Source: Mauremys mutica
Lineage: Eukaryota > Chordata > Testudines > Geoemydidae
Direction: 5' to 3'
Length of the DNA stretch: 64,000 bases
Assembly (NCBI RefSeq): GCF_020497125.1
Contig: NC_059084.1
Coordinates: forward strand, 31,898,203 to 31,962,202
Shown: in pieces, positions 45,601-60,600 of the stretch
How positions within the stretch are numbered: position 1 is the stretch's first letter
Layout of the letters: each line of letters begins with the position of its first letter
Notes under the pieces: generated by a model
Told to the model about the DNA's origin: nothing
What the model saw: only the letters and a program-made list of their open reading frames with translations
Database searches by the model: none
Program-made: the position numbers and the translations under genes

Positions 45601-48600
45601 TCCGCCTGCCATTCAACTCAATGTAATTTTGACTATACGCGTTTTTTGCTTTACGCGCTAACTGCGGAACGGAACCCCCGCGTAAGATGAGACTCGCCTG
45701 TATATGCAGGAATAGTATTAAAATAAGTATAGGAAAATAGAGGATCCCTGGAATGAACAAATAACCTTTTCTTATAATTTGTGTCAAACTAATATTCTTC
45801 AGGTAGCACTACTTGTCTTGGACTGTATTTTTGCCCATATAACAGTTAAAAAATCAGGGACGTCAGTAAGCATTAGGCTGGGAGGATACTATATTTTTCT
45901 TCCTCGTACTGGATTTATAACAAGCTCTTCTTTGTTTTTACTTTAGTTCTGGTCCAAAATTCAACAGTGCTATCAGAGGGAAGATTGGTCTGCCTCACAG
46001 CATCAAATTAAGGTTTCTGAGTTTTCTATTTTTGGTGGCTACTTAAGTGTCAGTACTAAAAATTAAGCTACTTTGTACTTTTTTTGATAATCTAGTAAAT
46101 ATTTTTTAATGTTTACAGCAGACGGCGCTCCAGAAGCAAAAGTCCATTCAGAAAAGACAAGAGCCCTGTTAGGTAGCTATTTTCCACATTACTATTTCTT
46201 AACTTGTAATTAGTCTTGTTATGCTGAATGTCATGTGAGATGCTGCTGCATCTTGAATTGCACAATTACTTTCTGTGCAAGCTAGTTTTAGGATTGCCAG
46301 TTTCCAAATCTGTCTGATCAATATAGGTATCCATGCTGCTTCGGATGGAAGGGGGGTAAATCTATATTGTTTTTCTGGTGAAGGAATATCCATGACACTT
46401 AATAAATTCACAATTACTGTAAACACCTTGTTCACTGTTGCAAAATTGTTATGCATCAATCCTGCCTTGCTTTTCATTTTTAAGACTATTTGAATTAGGT
46501 TATAGTTTACTCAGTTGAAATTGGCTCATTTTTTCTCATGAGTCTCATTTATAGAATCATGAAAGCTGAGATGGAAAAATACTACTTTGGTCATCCAGTC
46601 CATTACTTGCGAGTGTGATTTTTCTCTACAGTATGTTACATTGCATGTAACACAATGAAACTGAGTGACTGTTTCCCAGTCTAACATCTCACTGTCAGAA
46701 AGGTTTTCCTCATACTTAGCCTAAATATTTCTTTTCTTATACCCTGTGGTGTCAAATCCTAAATTCCACACCCTTAGTTTCACTGGATGTGTTACTGATA
46801 GTTCAGCTCCAGAGTGGAAAGTCAGATTAATACATGGGTGTTAAACACCCATGATCTGGGCAGAATCTGCCCCAAATAATCTATATGAGGCCTATGTGGC
46901 ATAGTCATATTCTTCAAAATCCAAGTTTTTATTTTTAAATAAAAAAAAGTGGTGCAGCCCTAACTCACACTACACTTTGACACATTCCCTGCTACTAAAA
47001 CAGCCCTGCTAGGGCAAGAAACTACAGTAATTATTCAATTCTATCGTAATTATTCAGTTAGCAGTTTACTTGATTGTTTTGTTAGAACTTCTACTCTTTG
47101 TATCTTTTGGATTTTTTTAAATTTTTGTTGGTAACAAATACTGAAACTAAAATATCAAATGACCAAGTTTAAGCATTGGGGACTTTCTGCATATGGACAT
47201 GTTGGCAATACTGACTGATACAACAGTGATAGTCAGTGTACTTGTGTAAAATGGCCACTCAGCCAGCTAGGACTCTTATTCTCTGGAATCTTGGCTGTAG
47301 TCACTTGCTTGGCTTTAAAAATAATTGCCTAAAATTAGGTCTCTATATGATGCTGTGATTATTGCTTCTGCTGTCTTAAGAAATGAACAGTCTGTGATTA
47401 AAATATCCTATTTTGTTACCTGTTTTTTCACTCCTCACAGTTATCTTCTGTCTTCTGCATATTGTCTTTTATATAGTAAAATGACAGACCCTGCCCCAAA
47501 GAGTTTATAGTGTTTATGCAGTACCTATCACAATGGGGCCTTGATGTGGTTGAGTTTTCTAGGCAGTTCTGCAATATAAACTTAAACAAGTGGCCTTTTT
47601 TTTTTTTATTAACGAAGTGCTAAGCACCTTCCTTTAAAGTTAGCGGGGATATTTGTGTGCTACTACTTGTGAATATCCATTTAAAGGACTACCTTTAGGT
47701 TCTCTTTTTAAATTTTGCATATATCTTTTTTAAAAGTTATGTAGATGTTTTGACTTCTTGTCAGGCTTAAATGACAAAATTCTGCATTTGCTCAAACTGT
47801 CAGTTGCCTTAAATCAGAACCGAGTTGCTTCTTGTTTTGCAGAGAGCCAATTGATAATTTGACCCCTGAAGAGAGAGATGCTCGAACAGTGTTTTGTATG
47901 CAGTTGGCTGCAAGAATTCGGCCAAGAGACTTGGAAGAATTTTTCTCTACTGTAGGAAAGGTAATTGAGGGTGGGTTACATGAACATATAAATATTGTTT
48001 GTGTGCAGTATCAGTGGCTTTTCCAATATCGAAGCCCTCTGCAAAATTGTAAGTAGATAGCTCCTTGCAGCCTCCTATTGCAGGCCCTCTGCACATGGAA
48101 TTCCTATTTAGTCAGGAGTGTTTATGTCCGGACTGGTTTGCAAAATCAAAGCTTCAACTCATGGGACTTGCAATTGTCATACATTTGTCCAGTGACCAAT
48201 GCAATGGAAGTAATTCTGATTAGGTCCTCCGTGTATTGTTGCAATAAAAAGTAAGATGTTATCCTTGCATGTGGGTCTGCAGCATAAGATGGAATTCTAA
48301 GTTTAGGTCCCTTTTTAATATGGTAGCTGTTCTGGTGAGCTGTTAAATTTGTAGCGATGCAACAATTTTGACAAACTGGAATCTACAGCCCTTTTTCCTT
48401 ACTACCTTCAGTTTGATGTCAAAATTGTCAGTCAAAAAATGACTTTCATAAAGCTAACTTTTCGGGATGTGTTGGTTTAGAAGGTAGTGTGACTGTGTAT
48501 CTAGTCTATAGAGTTATTACACAGTTAAGAAATCATTAAGCATCTTGTATTGAGTCAAACAATAGCTAACTTCCTGTACATATTCATGAAGTCCCTTAGT

Positions 48601-51600
48601 AACTATATAAAAGTTAATTGCACTAAATAGAAATTAATGATAAACCTGAGATTTTCATTCTTGTAGGTTCGTGATGTGCGGATGATCTCTGATAGAAATT
48701 CAAGACGTTCCAAGGGAATTGCTTATGTAGAATTTGTTGATGTTAGTTCAGTGCCTCTGGCAATAGGACTAACTGGACAGCGTGTTCTGGGAGTACCAAT
48801 CATAGTACAAGCATCGCAAGTAAGTTGTGGTTGGTTGTATACTAGTACATAGAATTATGTAACATTTATACTGCAGCATATGATGCTTGACCAAGGTAAT
48901 ATACAAATTCTTCAAGCACCATTGATTTCAGTGAGACTTACTTAATTTGCAGAGATAACATATTCCATTTCATAATTGATTTCTCCGTATTTATGCAGAT
49001 GTACTAATATTGTTACCGTTAATTATGTTAAGGGATAGCACAAATCACGCAAAAGGCCAGAGAATTCAAAGGGATGGCTGAATGCCATTCTTGTTTCACC
49101 TGTTTTATGATTGTGTAGCTGAAAATTGTGTTACAACTGAAACATTTCTGTAACCTTAACTGAAGTGGTTGCTTCAGTTTTAATAAATATTGCCAGGCAC
49201 AGAAAACTGAGTCTAAATAAAACTAGACAAATCAATACAGAATGAAATGTAGAGGGTAGCTGAGGGAATTAAGGCTAAGAAGGGGAATGTTAACTGATTT
49301 ATACAGTAGTACATACCCTATATGTAGAAGTCATGCATATTTAACAAGCAAATTGCATTCTATTCACTAGAGAAACCAGTAATCTACATGAATTCATTCA
49401 TTCCATTTGAATCATATTTCTAGTTGCATAATTCTAATCAAGAGCATGGACTTTTCATAGCATTTAAGTAATTAAATGCTGCATTCAAGCCATTTTTACT
49501 GAGGGTTATAGAGCTTCTACTTTTTAGTGAGTTTACTAGGTTTAGTAGATTTTTTTTTTAATTTTTTTTTTTTAAACTTAAGCTCTTACAGACAATGGAA
49601 ATTTTGTTTTCCCTAGGCAGAGAAAAACAGAGCAGCAGCAATGGCCAATAACCTACAAAAAGGCAGTGCTGGGCCCATGAGACTGTATGTAGGATCATTA
49701 CACTTCAACATAACTGAAGATATGCTTCGTGGAATCTTTGAACCATTTGGTCGGGTGAGTTCTTATTGATGGTAGAGGTGTTATGAAGTGCATGTTGCGA
49801 TTACTCTTATTTTAGATCCTGTTTCCTATAATAAATGCAAAGGACTGAAAGGGCATCCTGATTGAATATAAATTCCACATCTACAAAAATTGTTTTCTCT
49901 TCCTGTTCTCATATGTATGTGGGTGTTTATGAATCCAGTTAGGGGTTAAATATTCTGATTACATCTGAAAACAAATAAGGGATTTTGTATTAAAATTAAG
50001 ATATTTTCAATAATACTCAACCATTTTTATTGAACAGGTAGGTGTGATGTGGAGAGCTGAGAATTCAGGGACTAACCTGTCAAGCTAAGATTAGGTGACA
50101 CATTTTAATGTTTAAGGAATTCTGTGTACTTAAAAACTAGCTATGGTTTATCAGATCTTATGGTTGCCTCCCCTTTTGAGGCAAATGTTTCCCTTTGTGA
50201 CCTTTTGGATCATGAGGTTGAAGAGGTAGTCAGAAAGATCTTTTGAGCTGTGGAATCTCAAATTGTTGCAACAATCTACCTCCTGTACATACCAAACAAG
50301 CCATTCAATAGCTCACGAATATCCAGTCAGCCACCTACTCCAGAGTTTCTAAAAGCTGTATACATAAATTTCTTCTGATGCTTTCTGTGTTGCAGCTAAC
50401 AGCTTAAATGATGTAGTCTTGGGCTCCATTTGTATCCTTCATCCTGGCCCCAAGAGTTGTGTGTTCTCCCCTAAAAGGAAAAGATACAACTTTTCACTAT
50501 GTAAACCTCCAGTAAGATACATGTCCAACAAAATCAAATACCAGCAGAAGTCATACTAAGACCAAGCTTTATCTCAACCAGAGAATCTTATTTGTGACTA
50601 ACAATCTGTGACCTCCACACCCCGATCAGGCATCTGTCCGGGTAACCCTGGATGGCTTTTTGCCACTTTCCTCTCCCTCCTTAAACCCTCTTCTCCTCCA
50701 CTTCCTGCTCCTTTCTACCTCTCTGCTCTGGATCTTGCTGACTTCTTCCAAAAGAAAATTTTAGAAATTTGATGGGACCTCCTGTCACTTCCATTTACTT
50801 CTCCTACCTTTTCTGAGATCTCCTCCCATTACCGCTTACAGCTCTCATCCTGTCTCCTGATCTTCCTTGCCACCATTTTCATCCCTACTCTCACCTTTCT
50901 TCTCTGATCCTTCCTCTTGTAGTACAAACATGCTTTAGTCTCTCCCACCATAAACTCACCTTTGATCACGTGTCTCGCCAGCTATCAACCAATCTTCCTT
51001 TTATGTAATCCTAAAACTGACCATGGCAGAAATCCCAAGGGAGGTGTAATAAATGAGATTTCACACACTTTTGAATTAACTGTTTCAAATTGAACATCTC
51101 TTCAGAGTAGTTTTTGTAATAGCAACCCTTATAACAAAATAACCCTTTATAGGAAAGGTTCTTGCTAATGCTGAGTAAATGAAATTTAAACAAATTATTG
51201 AAATTAACAAGTAAAATGTAGAATTTGAAATACAGAACTTGAAATTATGGGTACTCTGGGCAAAAAAAAGTCTTATTTTCATTGCATACTAGTTCATAAC
51301 CATACCCTTACAGTTAAACTCCTTGTAATGTACACACATGGACTAAATCTTTGGATAACACTAAGCTAACTAGTGTATTTCATGGATTATATAATGAAAC
51401 TGTTAAAATGTGTCCCTTTGCGCACACAAATTAAAGTTACAGATGGGCATGTGTATAATGATTCTTAGAGTGGTCTGCAATAATGTAGTATAGACTGAGT
51501 GCTATATTTTTTTTAAAAAGACCAAATGAATGTAATTTGCAATCCACTTCCATCTCTGCTTATCTGGCTTCTCAAAAATCATTTTTGTGTACTGCCTGTA

Positions 51601-54600
51601 TTTACTACTTGGTGGGACACTTTACCCCTTAACTTCTGTCATAACTTGTCAAATGCCTATTAAATAAAATCTGAGTACATATATTCCTTTAAGTTACAGC
51701 CATGCTAAAAGAATATCCTTCAGAGAATTGCAAGAAATTGTTAATTGTGTTTGAAACCATGCTGTTTTATCCCGATCAAGATTTGGTAAGAGGAATAGTA
51801 TAGGCCAGGAGGGGATAGGGATGAAGTCTTCAAGAAAGACTTAAGAAAATGGAATGTAGATTTAGATATGGTTTTTAAAATCATCCTCCTTTATACTCTC
51901 CTCCCCTCCCCCACCCCTTATGTATGCATAACTATCTAATACTTTATGGTTACAGATTTTTTTCCTCCAGAAATTCAGTAACTTGTGAAATTCTGTTCAC
52001 TCTCCAAAATAGCAGCAGGCAAATATATGACTTCCAATGTTTATACTTCTTTTTTTAGTTGGCTCGGACTAGACTCTCACATGATTTTTATAATTTGATA
52101 TATTATACAATATTGCAATTGCTAGTATCTGAGTTGATGTAACAATCAGCAATTGATGATGGCTGTGCTATCATAGTATGTGCTAAGACAGTGGTTCTCA
52201 AACTTTTGTAGTGATGACCCCTTTCACACAGCAAACTCCAGAGGGCGACCCCCCCACTTATAAATTAAAAACACTTTTTAAAATATTTAACACTGGAGGT
52301 GAAGCGGGGTTTTGGATGGAGGCTGACAGCTTGCGAACCCCTGAGCGGTCATGACCCCCAGTTTGAGAACCCCTGTGCTTAAGAGGTCACATCTGAGTGG
52401 AAGTCATTGGCTGTCTGAGGAGCCTAAAATAATCCATAAAGAATAAATTGAACATACCTGAGGCTGTTTGGTGCACTCAACAGAGGACCCTGCATGTCTC
52501 ACTTTTAGTAAATTGCAAGTTACCTTTATGCTAATGCAGACACTTTTTTTTACTTAAACGCAGAGCTGGTAAAACTTCCAGCAACAGTTTTTTAAGCTCC
52601 ATTATGGACCATGTGTTTATTCCAGCTGTTTTATGTTCTTGTATTGTTTGATATCTTGCGATGTATTTGGAAAAACTTGTGTGGGAATAGGCTAATTTGG
52701 ACTGCTCATTTGACTTTATGGGATGTAATGTGTGATAGTCTTTTTTTTTTTTTTTTTCCATTTTTTAGATTGAAAGCATTCAGCTGATGATGGATAGTGA
52801 AACTGGACGCTCCAAAGGATATGGATTTATTACGGTAAGATTTTAACTTGTAATAGTTAGCAGAGTTGTGGGTTAGGTCGATGACCCAAAATCCAACTAA
52901 TTGAACATGGGCATTCAGAGCCCTGGCAGAAACAAACCGCTCAGAGTCAGGGGTTTAAACTGAGATGAGAAGACTTCTTCAGATGGCTTCTATGTGATTG
53001 GTTACACAAAGCTCTTTTTTGTTTGATTGCTTTTCTCCAAGGATAAGCTAGCTCTTTGTGTTGCAGCTCCTTAAAGCACTCTTACAGCAACACAGGTGAC
53101 TGTTAAGATTGTCTAAAGTGAATAAAGTATTTCTAACACTTGGGGCATGCAGCTATGTCTCTTTAGTCTGTTTGTCAATCCTGGATTGGTGGTCTTTGTG
53201 GCGATCACAGATGGATAATTAACAAATTGGAGATTAAGTACCCTATTTAAAAACAAAAAACCCTCACATATGACCAGTATTACCAAATACCCCAGTAAGC
53301 TATATCACCACCCCTTCAAGGAAAAGCTTGAGTGGAAATAGGCCATGCACAAAGTCCCGAAGGTCATCAGACTTGGGTTTTGTCAGAAGAATCAAATGGC
53401 AGGGATTAGGACTTTTTGAGGAGAGCAGCTTCTAGCCAGGCCCAGATGTTCAAACCTGGAAACTAAGATCAGGCATTTAAAATGACACAGCAGTATATGG
53501 TGGAAGGAAGAGCTTTCAGCTGTTAGTCGAGTTTATGGATTATTGTTCATGGAAACAAATGGGAGGAATCACCACAACCCTGTCACTGTTATATGTGCAT
53601 GCTGTGGCTAACACCTGACTAAGTAGACATGCATGCTGCACTGCCTGAAGCTTTGTTTGGCCCATAACTACATGTAAAGCATGGTACAGTAATTGAGATC
53701 TCAAGACAAGGGCAAGACCCAAGAAAAATGACTTCATCGTAGTCTTGACAGCTCACTGGAGGAAAGCTGAAGCTATGGCCTTGATTTATGCTGGAATTTT
53801 TAATTTGTGGAATAGATGCCTAGAACACAAGATGAGCATTAAAAAATTGAATAGATATGCAGAAGTAAATATCCAGAGCTGAATATTATACTGTTTAGTA
53901 ATATTATACTGTTTAGTAATTAACAGGGTTTGCTGTGCTTCCTGACCTCTGTCCAACAAAAAACCCATAAGTTGCTTCTTTAAAGTTAAAGGCATCTCAG
54001 ATATATATTTTTACAGATAATATGTTTGATAGAAAGTACCTTGTGAACTTGCTAGACACTGACCATGTATAATTCTACAGTTCTCAGATTCAGAGTGTGC
54101 CAAAAAAGCATTGGAACAACTAAATGGATTTGAGCTAGCTGGCAGGCCAATGAAAGTAGGTCATGTAACAGAACGCACTGATGCTTCCAGTGCTAGTTCA
54201 TTTTTGGACAGTGATGAACTGGAAAGGACTGGAATTGACTTGGGAACAACTGGTCGTCTACAGCTGATGGCAAGACTTGCAGAGGGTAAGTGTAGTAATA
54301 TAGATTACATGTGAAAATATTGGCGTTAACTTAGTAGGAAGTATTTCACTTCCTTTAATGTTTGAGAACGCTAAGATTTCTTAAGCTTTCTATTCCTAGA
54401 CCACTTACCAAGTGAAGAACTCAGACTAGTACTTTCTGTCATAGGTACTGGTTTGCAGATTCCCCCAGCTGCACAACAGGCTTTGCAGATGAGTGGATCT
54501 TTAGCATTTGGTGCTGTGGCAGGTAAGAATTTGATAATCTATTTTGGCATGTTATTTTTAGCATGTTTATAGCTTCAGGGAGGTGAAAATATTTTATCTT

Positions 54601-57600
54601 GTGACTTAACATGAAAACTGTAGTAGTTCACAGTAGGGCTCCCAGTCATGGTGAATGATTGAACTCTGCAAATCTACAAGCAAAGAGACGTATCACAAAG
54701 TATTCTTAATTTATTTTGACATGTTCAATTTGCGCTGTGTTTTGCAAATATACTGTAGCACGTTTACTAGTGCATTGTACAGATTAGATCAGCGGTTCTC
54801 AAAGCCGGTCCGCCGCTTGTTCAGGGAAAGCCCCTGGCGGGCCAGGCCAGTTAGTTTACCTGCCGCATTCACAGGTTAGGCCAATTGCGGCTCCCACTGG
54901 CCACGGTTCGCCGCTCCAGGCCAATGGGGGCTGCGGGAAGTGTGGCCAGCACATCCCTTGGCCTGCGCCGCTTCCTGCAGTCCCCATTGGCCTGGAGTGG
55001 CAAACTGCGGCCAGTGGGAGCCACGATCGGCCGAACCTGTGGACGCAGTAGGTAAACAAACCGGCCCGGCCCGCCAGGGGCTTTCCCTGAACAAGCGGCG
55101 GCCCTAGTTTGAGAACCACTGGATTAGATAATTCTTAGCAATCACTGCTTCTCTCAGATACAAAATTCCTGAGAGGAGTGGAGAAACAACTTTTTTTGTG
55201 CTGTTAGGCACTGATCAGTAGTATCTTGTTAATGTGGAATTACCATAGTCATGCTTTGACATTTCCTGTTCATGGATGTCAGTTGCAGGGTTTAAAGTCA
55301 ACAAGTCCCAAACTGAGCTATCGATCTCTCTCATGGTGTACAATCATACCATCGTGCCACCTTCTCAAGTCTGTAACCTGGATGTCTTCGACTGACCTCT
55401 AGGTTTGCACATGCAAGTCTTGTGTGTTACGCTTCAGAGATCCAACCTTTCCTCTCCATTTGTGCATGTAAATCTCTCAACCACATGCTTCTTTCTTATG
55501 TCTTGACTTTTGCAACCTCCTCTTGTCTAGCATTGACTACTACAACCTTACCCTTGAAAAATCCATGCAAAACGTTTCCAAGGTCATCTTTCTGACTCAT
55601 TGCTCTGGCCACATCAGCCCTCTTCAGGGCCCTCCACTATCTTCCCCTTTCAACTCCACATTATACACACACTTTTCTTTATCTTTAAGATTCTTCACAA
55701 CTTAGTTTTGCCCTACCTAACTGATCTAGCAACTTACTGCAGTGGTGACATCTGCCTTTATTTCATCTACATTCCTGCCTTTTACCATCCAGTGAGTTTC
55801 TCCATCAAACATCTCCGTGCTTTTTCCCAAATAGCTCCTTGTTCATGGGGAAGACTCCCAGATAAGAGCTACTACTGTATCACCTTTCAACTCTCTCCTC
55901 CTCAAGATGCACTTTGGCTGTGATACCAAGAAAACCCTGGCTGCTGATCGTGGCTAAGCAGTTGAGGAACTGTGACTGTCCATTTCCCCCGTTACTTTTT
56001 CTATTCCCCATCTCTTATCTCCATTCTAGTTTCCCCCCCACCCAATCTGTCACCATTAAAATAGTTATATTAAAAAAGCAAAAAAATAACAAAACTGCCA
56101 ATTGCCATCTTCTCTTACTTGCATAATACTCTATCCCTCAATCCTTTGTCTGTTTGTGTCCTTTGGATGGTCTCCTAAGTGGGGTGTGTACAGCTTCCAG
56201 CAGCAACGAGGACCTAATCTTCACTGGGCTTCGGGCAATTAACTGGTTTGTGAATCAGGGGACATTGTGAAGGGATGCCAGTGCAGTGAGAAGCTGTGTG
56301 AGGGATCACAAAGGGATTGGGACTTTGCAGTGGACACTAGGACATGGGGAGGAATAGTACAGATCAATCCTGATAGTTGTCATGTGAGTATCTTTGCTGA
56401 TCTGTATTTATTTAGAAATCTGGGAATTTCTTGGTTTCTTTTCTTTCTTTAAAAAAAAAAAAGTGGTTCCATTGCGTTTACGATGAATGAAATTGCTAAA
56501 ACTCAGGCAAAGCAGCCTTCGTTCACACAAGTGTCATAACAAAGCCAGCTACAATACACACACATCCTCAAATCTACTTACAGTCTAACTCTAATACATT
56601 TTTGTACATAAAAATGAGACTAATCGGTACATGGGCCTTGTGACAAAGTTCCTCTTCTACCTTGGTGGGTCCTGCGCTTATTGGCAGATTTGCTCGCCTC
56701 AGTGATCTTCCCCACAGTGTGGGTCAACTCTTCCTGTGTCTGATCAGGAGTTGGGAGGTTTGGGGGGAACCCGGGCTCACTCTCTACTCCGGGTTCCAGC
56801 CCAGGGCCCTGTGGATTGCAGCTGTCTATAGTACCTCCTGTAACAGCTGCATGACAGCTACAACTCCCTGGGCTACTTCCCCATGGCCTCCTGCAAACAC
56901 CTTCTTTATCCTCACCACAGGACCTTCCTCCTGGTGTCTGATAACGCTTGTACTCCTTAGTCCTCCAGCAGCACACCCTCTCTCACTCAGCTCCTTGCAC
57001 CTCTTGCTCCCAGCTCCTCACATGCACTTCCTCTCCTCTGGCTTCCCCCCATCTGCCTGGAATGAGCTCCTTTTTAAACCCAGGTGCCCTGATTAGCCTG
57101 CCTTGATTGGCTGCAGGTGTTCTAATCAGCCTGTCTGCCTTAATTGGTTCTAGCAAGTTCTTGATTACTCTAGTGCAGCCCCTGCTCTGGTCACTCAGGG
57201 AACAGAAAACTACTCACCCAGTGACCAGTATATTTGCCCTCTACCAGACTCCTGTACCCCACTGGTTTGGGTCTGTCACAGCCTATAGTGAATATCTGTA
57301 TCGATGAGGGCAGACTATAGAGGAAATGAGTGCACTGTCTGGTTATATGTTGGAAGAGCAAATTAATCCAGAAAATGCTAGTCATATAAATCCCTCTCCT
57401 AGACCCCTGTGTTGAGTTCTGGTCACCTATTCCCAGACACCTATCGCAATTGACCAGTTTCATATACTGGACAAAAATAATTAGAGGTGTACAAAAACTG
57501 TCCCATGAGGAGATAATGAAGTGTCTGACTAGTCAACAAAATAAAACAAAATCTGAGATTTCATGTACCCTTCTCTGAAATGTTCATTCTCACGCATTTA

Positions 57601-60600
57601 AAGTATGACAATTCCCTGTGTGTGTTTTGTGTGAATTAATGGTAGATCTGGGCACGAGGAAGAAAGCTGGAAGTTATATTTACATCACTTGCAGCCCACA
57701 GTTTACCATTCCTGCTGATTTAAAGAGGTGTACATTGAACATCAAATTTAATCCTGGCAATGGCATTGTGCTCCTTAGTGATGCTTAAAGTCATGTTATC
57801 ATTTCCCCCATTTGTAAATGCCTTGACGCTTACTTAGATATTTGCAAACTATTTTGAACTTGGAAAACACTAAAGTAATATTTCAGCATAGACTTCTGTT
57901 ACAGGAAAAGGTTGCTAGCTGAAACTTCTGTTTGTATTTTTTAAAATGAAAATTGATAACCTCTATTGTTAAATTACATTGAAGATTTCAGCTAATGAAG
58001 ATAAAACTATTAGTACAGAAATAGTTTGTATGTAATGCTTGTTAAAACTGCTCTCTCTACTATTTTGGTGTCCAAATTGTACTTTATCAAGAGGATAAGT
58101 AGAACAGATTATGGTAAAACAAGAGTGTGGACCAAAGAAGTTTCATGTTCGTCTTCCTCTCCATTAATTGAATATTACTTCTTTGGAGAATATTTATCTA
58201 GGTAGTTATAGGCCCTCCCAGTCATTAGTATCTGAGCACCTCCCATGTGATAAATTAGAAGGAACAAAGCTATCTTTCTTCTATCTGAAGAAGTATAAAG
58301 AAGTAGAGTGGGTGTGTTGTGTATCTGCATGAAGATCTTGCCCAACCTAGATTTAGGTGGGCAGTTAAGATCTAGTATTTAGTGTTCTTTTATTTAATTT
58401 TCTGTACATTCTTTTCTTTAGATTTGCAAACCAGACTTACCCAGCAGAATGAAGGTACAGTTGGATTTAACATGAACTGTTGGCAAATGGGTTTGAAAGT
58501 GTGGGTTCTTTGCACCAGAAGCACTTTACATCTGTGTATAAAGTTCTTCCAGCACCCCAGAAATGCTGTTTTATTGGTATCTATAGGGCCTTTAGAAAGC
58601 TAAAACTTAACCCTAGTATTCCTGACACCCCCTAAATCTTGCACTATTAAGAAAGACAACTCTTGTTAAACTGTATTTAATTACTTTTTTTTTTCTAGCT
58701 ATATATCTTATAGGAAGTGGTTTAAAAAAGGGAACTGGGAGTTAGGATTCCTGGGTTCTATTCCCAGATTAGTCATGAATGTATTATGATTTTGGGCAAG
58801 TCACAAAACCCCACTATTCATCTGAAAACTTCCACAGACCTAGAAAGGGAGTTGTGCCTCAGAATGATAACCTGAACTTTTTATTCTTTTTTATGTTGAA
58901 TAAAATGTAAATTTCAGTTAACTTAAAATAGCAACTTGTAATGGGGCAATTATTTAATTGGTTGTTATAAGTCAGCCACACTAAAAGTCTACTGATCGCT
59001 GGGTTTTATTCAAGCTGTGACGTAACCATTCCTAGCGCAGTACTGTAACATTCATTAACTTACAGGTTAAATGTTAATATCATCCCTTTTCACTATTCAG
59101 AAAAGCTTTCTAAACTGCTATTTAACCCTGTCTATCATACTGCAAATTTTGTATTTTTGCTACAGTTATAACTAGTTAAATATATTAATGAATTTTCAGA
59201 GTATTTTATTGCCTGTCCATGGTTCCATTATCACCATAAGTGTGAATGGTGCTGTTGTCTCTATATGGAGTTGCCTTTTGGTTTAGACATTAGACTGTCT
59301 CTTCTACTTAAAATTGAGCTGCAGGATGTGCAGTTCCCTGTTGGAATGCTTGGGACAGGCAAAGCTTTTCAGAGATATAAGGTTACTTGTGCTTTTTGTT
59401 TAAATTGGTTAATATAATCATGAATAACTGAATTTAGGCATAGATTTAATAGTTCTAAACTGCACTGGTTTTTAAATGGGACATTTCTGAGATTCTGTCT
59501 TCTGCATGCATTTCAGTGGCATGCTGCATTTTCTGTGTTCTAACATACATCAAATGTCAGTGAATTCCAGTTTGTTTTTAGAGAGACATAATCAGGTTTA
59601 AAAAAAAAATGTTATTGCTGTCTAAGCTTTTTACTTGCTGTTTCCTATAATACCTCAGAGGGGTAGATTCATTAAATACAGGAAAATGCTTGATTGTGAA
59701 ACAAGAAATTATCTGGGAAGGCTTGAAAGTATAGTACAAGAACCTACTTTTAACTCAGGTTTTGAAATTGATTGGTTTCAAGTTAACTGCATCTCCTTCA
59801 GACGCTTTGTTTTGATTTCTTGTGAGTTGGTGTAGTAATTACAATTATATTCAGAAGTGTTGGTTTTTTAGTTAGAGCACAAGGCTAGGAGTAGATATGT
59901 CTGGGTTCCAAGTTTGTCTGGGTACGTTAGTCAGAGTGGCTCCCAAGAATTATTTTAACAAATCTCTTACCATCAGGTAAGAGTAAGTTGGTTTTGATTT
60001 TGTGGGAGGAGTTTATCAAGAACTGTGGTTCTGAACACAGTGAATTCTATTTCCATTTCTGCCATAGATTTCTTGGCTAATCTTAGGCATGTAACTTCAC
60101 TTCTCTATGCCTTTGATTTCTGCACCTGATTAAAAATATTAATGTTGTAACTGAATATGATAAAAACAGGTTGGACAAACATCTGTCAGGGATGTTCTAT
60201 GTTTAGTTGGTCCTGCCAAAGCGCAGGGGACTGGACTGGACTTGGAGACTTTTGGAGGTCGCTTCCAGTCCTGTGGTTCTATGATTTTGAAGTACAGACA
60301 GAAAAAGCCTTACTTATAAATTTAATTACATGTAAAAGACTTTTTTCTTCCATGACAGAAAAACTTGTCGCTTTCTCTCTAAATAGTTCTGGCTGCAGCT
60401 GCTTCTGTACAACCACTTGCAACACAATGCTTCCAGCTTTCCAATATGTTTAACCCTCAAACGTAAGTTACCTGCTGTCTTATTTCCATTTATAACACAT
60501 TTGTTTCTGACTTTAGTGGGATTAGTGTGAAAATTAGTTTTTTTTTATAGGTGTCGTCTTGTTTTTGTTCAGAAGTTCTCACTTTTGAATTTTTCCTTTT

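Larger units (their letters stand above)
49755..52768 (+). other. RBM39 intron 9
   Basis: 3 kb. Holds the ancient LINE fragment at 50560-51010 and a hAT MITE (52189-52375). The remainder (51,010-52,180) is AT-rich and unrecognised. Confidence 0.75.
54523..58421 (+). other. RBM39 intron 12
   Basis: 3.9 kb. Contains the foldback MITE 54790-55121, an ancient LINE-like C/T-rich block (55270-55920) and a solo LTR (56639-57280). 57,300-58,420 shows nothing recognisable. Confidence 0.8.
58455..60386 (+). other. RBM39 intron 13
   Basis: 1.9 kb with MIR fragments (58728-58815, 59868-60145) and a CR1-type 3' tail (60157-60292) directly before exon 14. The region 58,820-59,860 is AT-rich with nothing recognised. 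Confidence 0.75.

Noticed and set aside
56620..57307. Frames of 118-144 codons on both strands
   Set aside because: Inside a solo LTR with TG...CA ends and a GCCT duplication.
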